Shown: positions 1 to 10,551, numbered from the stretch's first letter. The stretch is 64,000 nt of DNA from an uncultured Paracoccaceae bacterium (GCA_947495295.1 CANLYJ010000007.1:54989-118988), one strand, 5' to 3'. Notes: generated by a model from the letters alone, not told the origin. Numbers and translations are program-made.

Positions 1-2499
1 ATTGGTGCAGGCGGCCTGCAACATATGCATGGTCTGTGCTTCCCATGCGTGTTTTTCGCCGCTGCGCCGGGCTTTGTAGAAACCACCGATGGGCAGGATA
101 TCGGTGCCTGTGGTCCAGCCATGGGCATGGACCTCTTCCAGCTTGGATTGGATGCCGCTGACACCGATGCCGGAAATCCGGGACGGCATGCCGGGGAAAT
201 ACTCGGCGACCATGGCACGCGACAGGCCGACGGCTTCAAAGTTCAGACCACCGCGATAGGATGACAGAACCGAAATCCCCATCTTGGACATGATTTTCAA
301 AAGACCCGCATCAATCGCCGCGCGATAGCGGCGCATCGCATCGGTCAGGTTACCGTCGATCAGCCCGCGACGCACACGGTCGGCAATGGAATCCTGCGCC
401 AGATAGGCGTTTACCGTGGTGGCACCACAGCCGATCAGCACGGCAAAGTAATGCGGATCAATACACTCTGCCGAACGGACATTGACCGAACAGAAGGTGC
501 GCAGACCCTGTGCTGTCAGCCCCGAATGCACGGCAGAGGTGGCCAGGATCATCGGCATCGCCACCTGATAGGGGGACTGATGTTCATCCGTAAGCACAAG
601 ATGGCCCGCACCGGACCGCACGGCGTCTTCCGCCTCTTCACGAATACGCTTCAGGCCCGCAGATAACGCACCGCGCCCCGGTTCAAACGTACAGTTGATA
701 AAGGCCACGCTGTCATCAAATACGCGGACCATTTCATCAAATTCTGCATTGCCCACAAAGGGGCTTTGCAGAACCAGAATTTCGGTCTGTGACGAATCCT
801 CGTCCAGCACGTTCTTGAGGTTACCAAACCGGGTTTTCAGCGACATCACCCGGCTTTCACGAAGTGAGTCAATCGGCGGGTTGGTGACCTGGCTGAAGTT
901 CTGGCGGAAGAAATGCGATAGCGGGCGGTATGTCTTGGACAAAACCGCCGACGGAGTGTCATCACCCATCGACGCGATCATTTCCTTGCCATCCTCGGCC
1001 ATGGGCGCCAGCACCTGTTCGAGCTCTTCGATCGAATAACCGGCCGCGATCTGGCGCTTGCGCAGGTCTTCACCTTCAAACAGCGGCACCTCGGGGATGT
1101 CGATCAACTGTTCATTCAGGTTCACAACCTTGCCAACCCATTCGCCAAAGGGCTGGGCGGCGGCCAGTTGATCCTTGATCTCGGTATCGTGGTATAGCTT
1201 GCCCTCGGTCATATCGACGGCGATCATCTGACCGGGGCCAAGCGCGCCCTTTTCAACGACGGTCGCCTCGTCCACCGGCACCATGCCCACCTCTGACCCG
1301 GCCACCAGCAATCCATCGCCGGTGACAACGTAACGCAAGGGGCGCAATCCGTTGCGGTCCAGCCCGCCACAAACCCAGCGGCCATCGGTCATCGCCAATG
1401 CGGCGGGGCCGTCCCACGGCTCCATCACGGCGTTGCAATAGCCATACATGTCCTGCCAGGCTTTGGGCATCTCAACAGCCTGTTGCGACCATGCTTCGGG
1501 GACCATCATGGTCTTGGCCATCGGGGCGTTGCGGCCAGCGCGGACCAACACCTCATAAACCGAATCCAACGCGCTGGAATCCGACGCGCCTGATGGGATG
1601 ATCGGCTTGATATCCTCGGCCATGTCACCAAAGGCACCGGATGCCATGCGGATTTCATGGCTTTTCATCCAGTTCACATTGCCCTTGAGCGTGTTGATCT
1701 CACCATTATGGGCCAGCATGCGGAACGGCTGCGCCAGCGACCATTGGGGAAACGTGTTGGTGGAATAACGCTGGTGATAAATCGCAAAAGCGGAAACAAA
1801 GCGTTCGTCCATCAGGTCGGGATAGAATTCGGCCACCTGTTCGGCCAGCATCATACCTTTGTAGATGATCGACCGGCAGGACAGGGAACACAGATACATG
1901 CCGACGATGCCAGCAGCAGTGGCAGCTTTTTCGATACGGCGGCGGATGATATACAATTCACGCTCGAACTGTTCCTCATCCATGTCCTTTTCGCAGCGGA
2001 TCAGGATTTGCTCGATCTCGGGACGGGTGGCGTTCGCTTTTTCACCCAGAACATCGTTATTCACCGGCACATGGCGCCAGCCATAGATGTAATGACCCAT
2101 ACGCAACACTTCGGTTTCGACAATCGTACGGCATTGTTCCTGCGCACCAAAATCGGTGCGGGGCAAAAACACCTGACCCACAGCAATCAATTCATCATCG
2201 CCGGGTTCATGACCGGTCCGGCGGATCTGATCCTCGAAAAAGGCAGTCGGGATCTGCACATGAATACCCGCGCCATCGCCCGTCTTGCCATCGGCATCCA
2301 CCGCACCCCGGTGCCAGACAGCTTTCAGGGCATTGATGCCCTTTTCAACCACGCCGCGGCTTTGTGAACCATCAATCGCCACAACCAGACCAACACCACA
2401 GGATGCATGTTCATCCTCCGCCTCATAAAGGCTGTTTTCAGCCATCCACTGACGCTTGGCTTCCTCGGCGGCGACCCAGGTCTCATCATATGTGGTCAT
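1..2499 (-). CDS. gltB: Glutamate synthase (NADPH) large subunit, C-terminus truncated by window edge
   Basis: Minus-strand reading from ATG at 2499 gives MTTYDETWVAAEEAKRQWMAENSLYEAEDEHASCGVGLVVAIDG...RYSTNTFPQWSLAQPFRMLAHNGEINT; open to position 1; gltD nearby. Confidence 0.95.
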   Translation of the reverse strand, partial: MTTYDETWVAAEEAKRQWMAENSLYEAEDEHASCGVGLVVAIDGSQSRGVVEKGINALKAVWHRGAVDADGKTGDGAGIHVQIPTAFFEDQIRRTGHEPGDDELIAVGQVFLPRTDFGAQEQCRTIVETEVLRMGHYIYGWRHVPVNNDVLGEKANATRPEIEQILIRCEKDMDEEQFERELYIIRRRIEKAATAAGIVGMYLCSLSCRSIIYKGMMLAEQVAEFYPDLMDERFVSAFAIYHQRYSTNTFPQWSLAQPFRMLAHNGEINTLKGNVNWMKSHEIRMASGAFGDMAEDIKPIIPSGASDSSALDSVYEVLVRAGRNAPMAKTMMVPEAWSQQAVEMPKAWQDMYGYCNAVMEPWDGPAALAMTDGRWVCGGLDRNGLRPLRYVVTGDGLLVAGSEVGMVPVDEATVVEKGALGPGQMIAVDMTEGKLYHDTEIKDQLAAAQPFGEWVGKVVNLNEQLIDIPEVPLFEGEDLRKRQIAAGYSIEELEQVLAPMAEDGKEMIASMGDDTPSAVLSKTYRPLSHFFRQNFSQVTNPPIDSLRESRVMSLKTRFGNLKNVLDEDSSQTEILVLQSPFVGNAEFDEMVRVFDDSVAFINCTFEPGRGALSAGLKRIREEAEDAVRSGAGHLVLTDEHQSPYQVAMPMILATSAVHSGLTAQGLRTFCSVNVRSAECIDPHYFAVLIGCGATTVNAYLAQDSIADRVRRGLIDGNLTDAMRRYRAAIDAGLLKIMSKMGISVLSSYRGGLNFEAVGLSRAMVAEYFPGMPSRISGIGVSGIQSKLEEVHAHGWTTGTDILPIGGFYKARRSGEKHAWEAQTMHMLQAACTN

Positions 2500-2577
2500 G
2501 TCAGTTCCTTTCTAGGCGGGGCCACCCTTGGGGTGGGCTTTGTCCGTGTGATCCGCCGCAGCGGCATTGATCAAAAT

Positions 2578-3246
2578 CTATGAAATGGCGACGCCGCAGC
2601 CATGTTTGGGGCGGGCACTCAGGAAACCCGGTTCGCCGGGAAAGATGAATTCGACGGGGCGGTTATCGCGCTCGAACGTCTCACCATTGATGGTGGTCAC
2701 CCCGGTGCCGGCAATAAAGACGCGCCAGTTGCGATTGATGAACTCATTGCCCTTGGACCGCCACATCTCGTCACCATCGGCGTTATAGGCGGTAATGTCA
2801 TAAGTGGTTTCGTCCAAGGTGATGCCATCAATCACCACCTGACGACCTGTCAGTGTGTCCTGACCAACATAGCGGGTTGTGCCAATCTCTTCCGACAAGG
2901 TCTGGAAGTCATAATCATCGACGCCACTTGCGATCAGATCAGACAATGACGCGGGTTCGGCGGGGCTGGTTTCCAGCCGTTCAGCATGGCCGCTGAGGAT
3001 ATGAAAGCTTTCCAGCCACTGGGTCTCATTATCGATATGCCCGGCATAGGTCAGACCCTCTTCGTCCAGTGACACGCGGCGCTGATGGCCTTCGGGGTCA
3101 CCGTCACAGACAAAATGATGATCCACCTGACAGCTGGTGGATTGAACCGTCACAAAAGCCGCGCAACCGGAAGGCAGTTCAAACGTGGACTGCGCCACAG
3201 CCGGGGCTGGGGCCGCAAGGCAAATCAGGGCAAGCGCGTATCTCAC
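2578..3246 (-). CDS. Secreted hypothetical protein, paralogue of the upstream ORF
   Basis: Signal peptide-like N-terminus (VRYALALICLAAPAPAVAQ); GTG start at 3246 overlaps the previous stop (GTGA); shares CxxFVTVQ, QWLES and PASLSDL motifs with the 3243-3911 ORF. Confidence 0.75.
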   Translation of the reverse strand: MRYALALICLAAPAPAVAQSTFELPSGCAAFVTVQSTSCQVDHHFVCDGDPEGHQRRVSLDEEGLTYAGHIDNETQWLESFHILSGHAERLETSPAEPASLSDLIASGVDDYDFQTLSEEIGTTRYVGQDTLTGRQVVIDGITLDETTYDITAYNADGDEMWRSKGNEFINRNWRVFIAGTGVTTINGETFERDNRPVEFIFPGEPGFLSARPKHGCGVAIS

Positions 3247-3911
3247 GGACGGTAATCCACTTCGTTGACGTTGCATTCATACTTGGGGCTGGCGGAAAAG
3301 AAGCCCGGTTCGTCGGGATAGATGAACTCGACCGGGGACATGTCGATGATATTGTCCGGCGTGGCCTCGTCCCAGGCTTCCCCGAAAAAGAACAGGCGGT
3401 GGGTCTGGCTGACATATTGACGGCCGCTGCCGGTCTCGACCTCATTGCCGTCACCGTCCAGCGTGCGACCCTGAAATTCGGTATTCAGCAGCTCTTCACC
3501 ATCAATCACCGTGGTTTCGCCGGTCAGGCTGTCAAAGCCGACATTGCGTTCGATGCCTTCTTCGGTTTCGATCACGAAATCCCAGGTGTCGATCTGATTG
3601 GCGAAAAGCTCGGTCAGGGATGCGGGGTCATCGGCAGGCAGGCGCAGGCGTTCATCCCCTGTCACCTTATAGGATTCCAGCCACTGGAATTCATCATCAA
3701 CCTTCTGGATGCTGAACAGCCCGCCGCCGCCAATCAGGGCGATCCACTGATCGCCCGGATCATCCGCTTCGCAGGACCAGACATTGACCATCACGCAGCC
3801 CTTTTGCTGCACGGTCAGGACACCTTCGCAACCTTCCGGCGGGGCAAAATTCTGCTGGGCGAATGCTGGCGCGCCCGTTGCGATCAATCCAAGGATCGTC
3901 AGATGCTTCAT
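3243..3911 (-). CDS. Secreted hypothetical protein, tandem paralogue
   Basis: MKHLTILGLIATGAPAFAQQNFAPPEGCEGVLTVQQKGC...QWLESYKVTGDERLRLPADDPASLTELF; between gltD and gltB on the same strand. Confidence 0.75.
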   Translation of the reverse strand: MKHLTILGLIATGAPAFAQQNFAPPEGCEGVLTVQQKGCVMVNVWSCEADDPGDQWIALIGGGGLFSIQKVDDEFQWLESYKVTGDERLRLPADDPASLTELFANQIDTWDFVIETEEGIERNVGFDSLTGETTVIDGEELLNTEFQGRTLDGDGNEVETGSGRQYVSQTHRLFFFGEAWDEATPDNIIDMSPVEFIYPDEPGFFSASPKYECNVNEVDYRP

Positions 3912-4024
3912 CACTTCTTTACCCTCCAAGTCAGCATATCTGACTTATCTATATGTTGGGGTCCGACCAGTTGCCCGACGCAAGTCCGACGTCTGGCCGA
4001 CGCTTTGCCGACACGGTTTTTCGG

Positions 4025-5473
4025 CTATTCTGCGGCCACCGTAGCGGCCTGACCCAGATACTCAAGAATGGCAGTGGCAGCATCGCGCCCATCGCGGATC
4101 GCCCAGACAACCAATGATGCACCGCGCACAATATCACCGGCGGCATAAACGCCTTCCAGGCTGGTGGCACCAGTGCCGAAATCAGCCTTCACCGTACCCC
4201 AGCGGGTCACCTCAAGGCCATCAACGCCCCACAGTTTTGGCAGATCTTCAGGTTCGAACCCCAGCGCCTTGATCACCAGATCGGCGCCTTCAACATAATC
4301 GGCACCCTCAATCACCTCGGGCGATTGGCGGCCCGTGGCATCGGGCGCACCAAGGCGCATCTTTTGCACCTTCACACCTGTAGCCGGGTCACCCTCAAAA
4401 CCAGCGGGGGCAGACAGCCAGACAAATTCGACCCCCTCTTCCTCGGCGTTTTGCACTTCACGCTGCGATCCGGGCATATTGGCACGGTCGCGACGATACA
4501 GGCATTTGACGCTGTCAGCGCCTTGGCGGACGGCGGTACGCACGCAATCCATTGCGGTATCACCACCGCCGATCACGACGACGCGTTTGCCCACCGCGTT
4601 CAATTCACCATTGTCAAACTCCGGCACATCATCGCCGAATGATTTGCGGTTGCTGGCGGTCAGATAATCAATCGCGCTGACAATACCATCGGCAAAACTA
4701 TCGGGCAGGTCCCTTGTTTTATAGACGCCCGTGGCAATCAGGACGGCGTCATGTTTGCCGCGAATGGCATCAAATGACAGGTCCTCGCCAACCTCGCAGT
4801 TCAACACAAACTGCACGCCGCCGTCTTCCAGCTGGGTCATGCGTTGCATCACCACATCCTTTTCCAGCTTAAAGCCGGGGATGCCATAGGTCAGCAAACC
4901 GCCACCGCGATCATAGCGATCATAAACGGTGACCTGCACGCCCTGACGGCGCAGCATGTCTGCGGCGGCCAACCCACCGGGGCCGGCACCAATGATGCCC
5001 ACAGTTTCGCTGCGTTCGACATGAGGCTGGATCGGCTTGACCCAACCTTCAGCAAAGGCCGTATCGGTGATGTATTTTTCGACCGACCCGATTGTCACCG
5101 TGCCATGGCCGGATTGTTCAATCACGCAATTGCCTTCGCACAGGCGGTCCTGCGGGCAGATGCGGCCACAGATTTCCGGAAAGGTGTTCGTGGCCTGGCT
5201 GATCTCATAGGCTTCCTGCAACCGGCCTTCGGCTGTCAGGCGCAGCCAATCGGGGATGTTGTTGTGCAGCGGGCAATGGGTCTGGCAATAGGGCACACCA
5301 CATTGGGAACAGCGGCTTGCCTGCTCTGCCGCTTTGTCACGGGCGTACTGCGCGTAAATCTCGCCAAAATCTTCTTTGCGTAGATTGGGCGGGCGCTTTT
5401 CCGGCATATCACGCTCAACAGCCGTAAATTTCAGCATCTTCTGACCAGCCATGCGGCGTTCTCCCAAATTCAA
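4025..5473 (-). CDS. gltD: Glutamate synthase small subunit
   Basis: N-terminal CSQCGVPYCQTHCPLHNNIPDWL Fe-S motifs, then GAGPGGLAAADMLRRQG FAD motif and VVVIGGGDTAMDC NADPH motif. Confidence 0.95.
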   Translation of the reverse strand: MNLGERRMAGQKMLKFTAVERDMPEKRPPNLRKEDFGEIYAQYARDKAAEQASRCSQCGVPYCQTHCPLHNNIPDWLRLTAEGRLQEAYEISQATNTFPEICGRICPQDRLCEGNCVIEQSGHGTVTIGSVEKYITDTAFAEGWVKPIQPHVERSETVGIIGAGPGGLAAADMLRRQGVQVTVYDRYDRGGGLLTYGIPGFKLEKDVVMQRMTQLEDGGVQFVLNCEVGEDLSFDAIRGKHDAVLIATGVYKTRDLPDSFADGIVSAIDYLTASNRKSFGDDVPEFDNGELNAVGKRVVVIGGGDTAMDCVRTAVRQGADSVKCLYRRDRANMPGSQREVQNAEEEGVEFVWLSAPAGFEGDPATGVKVQKMRLGAPDATGRQSPEVIEGADYVEGADLVIKALGFEPEDLPKLWGVDGLEVTRWGTVKADFGTGATSLEGVYAAGDIVRGASLVVWAIRDGRDAATAILEYLGQAATVAAE

Positions 5474-5671
5474 AGGCGAGCCGCCTTTTAGAACAGCTTG
5501 AAACAGATTAAAAGGCAGTATTACTGACCTTTAATGGGAAAATCTATATGCCCAAACGCACTTATGTGCAAATTCAATCGTTAAATAGGTCCGATATGTG
5601 ACCTATATCCGCTCTTTTCCCTGTTTCCGAACGGGTTAGTTTGACGAAACCGAATCAAGCAGCCAGAGCGG

Positions 5672-6475
5672 ATGACAACATTTAACCTGATCCTGATCGC
5701 GCTGATCCAAGGTGTAACCGAATTTCTGCCGGTCTCCTCCTCTGGTCATCTGATATTGCTGCCCTCGCTTAGCGGTCTGGCCGATCAAGGGCAGATCATT
5801 GATGTGGCCGCCCATGTCGGCACATTGTTGGCCGTAATCCTCTATTTCCGGGCCGACGTCCGGCTGGCGTTTTTTGGGACATTGCGACTGATACGGGGCA
5901 AGATCGACACCCAAGGGGCATTCCTCGCCCTTTGCCTTCTGATCGCCACGATCCCGGTGATCCTGGTCGGGCTGATCCTGAAACTCACCGGCCTCTCGGA
6001 CGCCATGCGCGGCATCGCCGTAATCGGCTGGGCGATGATCATCTTTGGGGTCTTCCTTTACTGGGCTGATCAGAACGGGCCCATTGAAAAGACTGCCGAA
6101 AAATGGAGCTTGAAGGACGCCCTGCAAATGGGCCTCTGGCAGGCGGTCGCCCTGATCCCCGGCACATCACGGTCCGGCATCACCATCACCGCGGGGCGGA
6201 TGCTGGGCTATACCAGAACCGATGCAGCGCGGCTCTCCATGTTGATGTCGATCCCCACCATCATCGCCTCTGCGGCCTTGCTGGGATTGGATGTTATCGG
6301 CACCGCTGACGCATCAGATCTGCGCGATATCGGGATCGTCGTGGCAATGTCATTCGGCGCGGCCTTGCTGGCGCTGACCCTGATGATGCGACTGCTCAAG
6401 GCCGTCAGTTACACACCCTACGTGATCTATCGGATCGCGCTGGGCATCGTCCTGCTATGGATCGCCTATACCTAA
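5672..6475 (+). CDS. uppP: Undecaprenyl-diphosphatase
   Basis: GVTEFLPVSSSGHLILLPSL and PGTSRSGITITAGRMLG BacA/UppP motifs. Confidence 0.95.
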   Translation: MTTFNLILIALIQGVTEFLPVSSSGHLILLPSLSGLADQGQIIDVAAHVGTLLAVILYFRADVRLAFFGTLRLIRGKIDTQGAFLALCLLIATIPVILVGLILKLTGLSDAMRGIAVIGWAMIIFGVFLYWADQNGPIEKTAEKWSLKDALQMGLWQAVALIPGTSRSGITITAGRMLGYTRTDAARLSMLMSIPTIIASAALLGLDVIGTADASDLRDIGIVVAMSFGAALLALTLMMRLLKAVSYTPYVIYRIALGIVLLWIAYT

Positions 6476-7452
6476 GCTTTCAGGTTCTTCGCGGATTCCT
6501 TGATCGCGTCATACTGACCAGAAGGCCGGAAGCGCCACAGATAATCGGGAAGTACAGCCTCCATCGCGGTGGGGGAAATCCCCAATGCATCAAGGCCCTT
6601 TGCGTCGTCTGCAACCACATTATCAACAGCGAGGTTCAACACCTGATCCTTGGTCACCGGTCCCTTGACAATGCCCAATGACAAGGCGCGCACAACGCCA
6701 AAGACCGCCGCCATGATCCGGGCAATCCAGAACGGCATATTCAGGATCAACCGCTTGCGGCGCACGATCTGCAACATCAGCTGCATCAGTGCGCGAAAGG
6801 TCATCACATCCGGCCCGCCCAATTCGTAAACACCAGCCTCAGCGTGGCCTTGCACGGCCTTGGCAGCAGCAGCGGCCACATCATCCACATAGACAGGCTG
6901 GAACCGGGTATCAGCGCCGACAACAGGCAAAACCGGGCCAAGCCGGGTCATCCCGGCAAAGCGGTTAAAGAACTGATCTTCCGGGCCAAAGATGATCGAA
7001 GGGCGCAGGATCACGGCATCAGGCATATGTTGCAGAACGCCTGCCTCGCCCGCCGCCTTGGTGCGGGCATATTCACTGGCCGCGTCCGGATCGGCACCAA
7101 TGGCAGAGATATGCACCATGCGAGGCACAGCCATGGATGCAGCGATCCGGGCGATCCGTTCAGCACCTTCGGCCTGAACCGCATCAAATGTGTTCTTGCC
7201 CACCTCGTCCAAAACACCAACACAGTTCACAACCGCATCAGCGCCATCCATGACAGCCGCAACGCTGGCATCATCGCGGATATTGCAGAAAACCGGCTCA
7301 ACCTGACCGACCACACCGTAGGGGCGGACAAACATCGCCTCGTTAACATTGCGGACCGCGACCCGGACGCGCCAGCCTTCCTTGGCCATGCGCCGCGCGA
7401 TATATCGCCCGACAAAACCGGATCCGCCAAAAATCGTGACAAGCTTGGACAT
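6472..7452 (-). CDS. NAD(P)-binding NDUFA9-like / complex I assembly-type epimerase
   Basis: MSKLVTIFGGSGFVGRYIARRMAKEGWRVRVAVR Rossmann fold. Confidence 0.85.
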   Translation of the reverse strand: MSKLVTIFGGSGFVGRYIARRMAKEGWRVRVAVRNVNEAMFVRPYGVVGQVEPVFCNIRDDASVAAVMDGADAVVNCVGVLDEVGKNTFDAVQAEGAERIARIAASMAVPRMVHISAIGADPDAASEYARTKAAGEAGVLQHMPDAVILRPSIIFGPEDQFFNRFAGMTRLGPVLPVVGADTRFQPVYVDDVAAAAAKAVQGHAEAGVYELGGPDVMTFRALMQLMLQIVRRKRLILNMPFWIARIMAAVFGVVRALSLGIVKGPVTKDQVLNLAVDNVVADDAKGLDALGISPTAMEAVLPDYLWRFRPSGQYDAIKESAKNLKA

Positions 7453-7612
7453 AGGGCTAGCCTTTATTGCAACTCTGCGCCTCGGGTTTACCTACCCCGC
7501 ATGGGCCAGACAAGGCGCAATTGCGGCGGCGCGGGCAGAGTCTTTTCATTTCGTCACCGAATCCCGTTGACAGGGGGGCAAACCCCGCTTAAATCCCGCC
7601 CACACGACACCT

Positions 7613-7699
7613 GCCCAGGTGGCGGAATTGGTAGACGCGCCAGCTTCAGGTGCTGGTGTCTGTATGGACGTGGAGGTTCGAGTCCTCTCCTGGGCACCA
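7613..7699 (+). tRNA. tRNA-Leu(CAG)
   Basis: GCCCAGG...CCTGGGC acceptor pairing, CCAGC-TTCAGGT-GCTGG anticodon arm, long variable arm, GGTTCGAGTCC T-arm, encoded CCA. Confidence 0.95.
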
Positions 7700-7829
7700 A
7701 TTACCCCGAACATAGATGAACATATCGGCCTGTAAACACTGATGTTTTGGGCGCTTCCGTGTATCGTTTGACTATAGCAGAACATACGATACCCCAGAAA
7801 ACATGTTATGTAGGAGGATTATTGGGGGT

Positions 7830-7957
7830 GACCTGCGCCTCAAGTTTCCTACAGCTTTCTGCGGAGTCCTTGGGGGTAACTCTGTGACCCTATCCGAAAC
7901 TATTGTCATTGCTGCGCCGCGCGAGGCAATTGCCTTGTCCAACTCACGCACAGGCAT
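7830..7957 (-). pseudogene. Possible IS3-family transposase (OrfB) remnant downstream of tRNA-Leu
   Basis: Minus-strand peptide VRELDKAIASRGAAMTIVSDRVTEL resembles the IS3 OrfB core VRELDxxIxxRGxPxTIVSDNGTEL; surrounding reading frame is broken. Confidence 0.4.
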
Positions 7958-8198
7958 CGATCTTCACTTTTTGGATGCAGTCCCTGATCCAGCGATTGGC
8001 GGTAGCGATGCGGTCGATATCGACGCAAAAGCATGCATCGCTGCCGCGCCACCTGTCTTGACCCGCCGACGCTGTGCCGAAACCGGCTTGGGATCAGAAC
8101 CCTAAAGCCTGTCAAATATCCGCCCAGCCTATCAACCCGGCGGATGTTTGTTGTGATCTGGTTCAGGCAGAATAGTTAGCGGCCAACAGTCGCTGCCC

Positions 8199-9068
8199 TT
8201 AACTGCGCACCAGCTTTTCGTATTCCTCGGAGATGTCCCGCGTCATCGCGCCCACTTCGAAGTTATAGTCGCCGATCTGGCCCACCGGGGTAACCTCGGC
8301 CGCCGTGCCGGTGAGCCAGCATTGTTCGAACCCTTCCAGCTCTTCGGGCATGATGACCCGTTCGTGGACCTTGACCTGATGCTTTTCCAGCATCCCGATC
8401 ACCGTCTGCCGGGTCAGACCGTTCAGGAATGCATCGGGCTTGGGTGTGTGCACCTCGCCATCTTTGACAAAGAACATGTTCGCGCCCGTCGCCTCGGCCA
8501 CATAGCCGCGATAGTCGAACATCAGGGCATCCGAACATCCCTTTGCTTCGGCGGCGTGTTTGGACATGGTTGCAATCATGTAAAGGCCAGCAGCCTTGGC
8601 CTGTGACGGGGCGGTTTCGGGGCTGGGCCGTTTCCATTTGGCGATGTCGAGCCTGGCACCCTTCATCTTGGCATCACCATAATAATTGCCCCATTCCCAA
8701 ACGGCCACGGCCATGTGGACGGGGTTACGGGCCGATGCGACGCCCATATCTTCGCCCGCGCCACGCCAAGCGACGGCGCGCACGTAAGCGTCTGTCAGCC
8801 CATTGGCGTCGAGGGCAGCCCGTTTGGCAGCTTCGATTTCATCGACCGTGTAGGGGATGTCAAAATCGATCAGCTTACCCGATGTGATCAGCCGTTCGGA
8901 ATGCTCGCGGGACAGAAATATCTTGCCATCATAGCACCGCTCGCCTTCAAATACGGATGAGGCATAGTGCATGGCATGTGTCAGGATATGAACATTGGCG
9001 CTACGCCAATCGACCAACTGGCCGTCCATCCAGATTTTCCCATCCCTGTCATCATATCCGCCAGCCAT
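8199..9068 (-). CDS. ilvE: Branched-chain amino acid aminotransferase
   Basis: MAGGYDDRDGKIWMDGQLVDWRSANVHILTHAMHYASSVFEGERCY...EATGANMFFVKDGEVHTP. Confidence 0.93.
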   Translation of the reverse strand: MAGGYDDRDGKIWMDGQLVDWRSANVHILTHAMHYASSVFEGERCYDGKIFLSREHSERLITSGKLIDFDIPYTVDEIEAAKRAALDANGLTDAYVRAVAWRGAGEDMGVASARNPVHMAVAVWEWGNYYGDAKMKGARLDIAKWKRPSPETAPSQAKAAGLYMIATMSKHAAEAKGCSDALMFDYRGYVAEATGANMFFVKDGEVHTPKPDAFLNGLTRQTVIGMLEKHQVKVHERVIMPEELEGFEQCWLTGTAAEVTPVGQIGDYNFEVGAMTRDISEEYEKLVRS

Positions 9069-9215
9069 CTGAGCCTCCATCAAATTTGCATATGTTACGC
9101 GTATAGGTCCGTTTCGGACATAAAATTGCGCAATTTCTGCATTTCGCTAGCAGTTGATTCTTGGAATGTCAACAAAGCTGACGTATTGTGATCTGAAAGC
9201 AAGGGGAGAGGCCGT

Positions 9216-9722
9216 ATGCCGGAAGGATCATCGCCGCCGATGGGGCAAAGCCTGCTGTTTCTGACGGACGAACAGTTGCGCAAGGGCATCGAGGCGATGT
9301 TTTTCGCCTATCGTGGATTTACCGCCGACCCGGATCGTATTCTTGCCCAGAAATCCTATGGCCGCGCCCATCACCGGGCGATCCATTTCATCCATCGCAG
9401 CCCCGGCACGACCGTCAACAATCTGTTGTCGATACTTGGTGTGACAAAACAATCGCTTAATCGTGTGTTGCGTACCCTGATCGAAGACGGTTTGGTAGCA
9501 AGCACTGTTGGCACAAGGGACAAACGCGAACGCCATCTGCACTTGACGGAAACGGGTGCGGCGTTGGAACGTGAACTATCGGATGCCCAGCGCGACCGGA
9601 TGCGGGCTGCCTATCGGGCCGCCGGGCCTGCCGCTGTTGCTGGATTTCGGCAGGTGCTGGAGGCCATGATGGATGACGAAACCCGCCATCATTACGAGGC
9701 GATGAAGGAAAAGACCGAATGA
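9216..9722 (+). CDS. petP: MarR-family regulator, PetP-like
   Basis: MarR winged-helix (RSPGTTVNNLLSILGVTKQSLNRVLRTLIEDGLV...DKRERHLHLTETG) overlapping the response-regulator start by 4 nt. Confidence 0.8.
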   Translation: MPEGSSPPMGQSLLFLTDEQLRKGIEAMFFAYRGFTADPDRILAQKSYGRAHHRAIHFIHRSPGTTVNNLLSILGVTKQSLNRVLRTLIEDGLVASTVGTRDKRERHLHLTETGAALERELSDAQRDRMRAAYRAAGPAAVAGFRQVLEAMMDDETRHHYEAMKEKTE

Positions 9723-10420
9723 GCGTTGATGATGCCCACCTGTTGATTGTTGATGATGATGAACGTATCCGCGGATTGTTACAGAAGTTTCTGATGCGCA
9801 GCGGCTTTCTGGTCAGCACCGCCCGAGACGCCGCCCATGCCCGTCGCGTATTATCTGGTTTGGAATTCGATCTGATCGTGCTGGACGTAATGATGCCGGG
9901 CGAAGATGGCATGGCGCTTTGCCGTGATCTGCGCAAAACCATTACCACCCCAATCATGCTGCTGACCGCCAAGGGCGAAACCGATGACCGGATTACGGGT
10001 CTTGAGGCGGGGGCCGATGATTATCTGGCCAAACCATTTGAACCCAAGGAATTGTTGCTGCGCATCAACGCCATTCTGCGCCGCGTGCCATCGGCAGAAC
10101 CTGCCGTGGTCCTGCCCAAGGTCCTGAATATGGGCCCGGTCCGTTATGACATTGAGCGGGGCGAGATGTGGGAGGGCGAAAAGCTCGTCCGCCTGACCGC
10201 CACGGAAAGTCAGCTGATGCGCATCTTTTCCGGCTGCCCCGGCGAGGCCGTGACCCGCGCACGTCTGGTTGAAGAACTGAGCCGGTCCGGCGGCCAAACC
10301 CAGGAACGCGCCGTTGACGTGCAGATCACCCGGCTACGGCGCAAGATCGAGGTAGACCCCAAGCAACCGCGCTATCTTCAAACGGTGCGGGGCGCCGGGT
10401 ACATGCTGGCGCCAGAGTAG
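9719..10420 (+). CDS. petR: OmpR-family response regulator, PetR-like
   Basis: LLIVDDDERIRGLLQKFLMRSGF...LDVMMPGEDG...LLTAKGETDDRITGLEAGADDYLAKPFEPKELLLR receiver plus winged-helix C-terminus. Confidence 0.88.
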   Translation: MSVDDAHLLIVDDDERIRGLLQKFLMRSGFLVSTARDAAHARRVLSGLEFDLIVLDVMMPGEDGMALCRDLRKTITTPIMLLTAKGETDDRITGLEAGADDYLAKPFEPKELLLRINAILRRVPSAEPAVVLPKVLNMGPVRYDIERGEMWEGEKLVRLTATESQLMRIFSGCPGEAVTRARLVEELSRSGGQTQERAVDVQITRLRRKIEVDPKQPRYLQTVRGAGYMLAPE

Positions 10421-10551
10421 GCAGTCCGTCATCTGGAACCACGCCTAACCCGTGACACGTTTGCAACGGCCTCATTGAACCTGCTTCAAACCCAAAAGCT
10501 GCCAAATTTCTGACTTGTTTCGTAATTAGCAACAATCACATCGGTTCATGA

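Noticed and set aside
1-2367. Several plus-strand ORFs across gltB
   Set aside because: Antisense to a clearly conserved coding frame.
7906-8115. 69-aa ORF downstream of tRNA-Leu
   Set aside because: Wrong frame of the transposase-like remnant.
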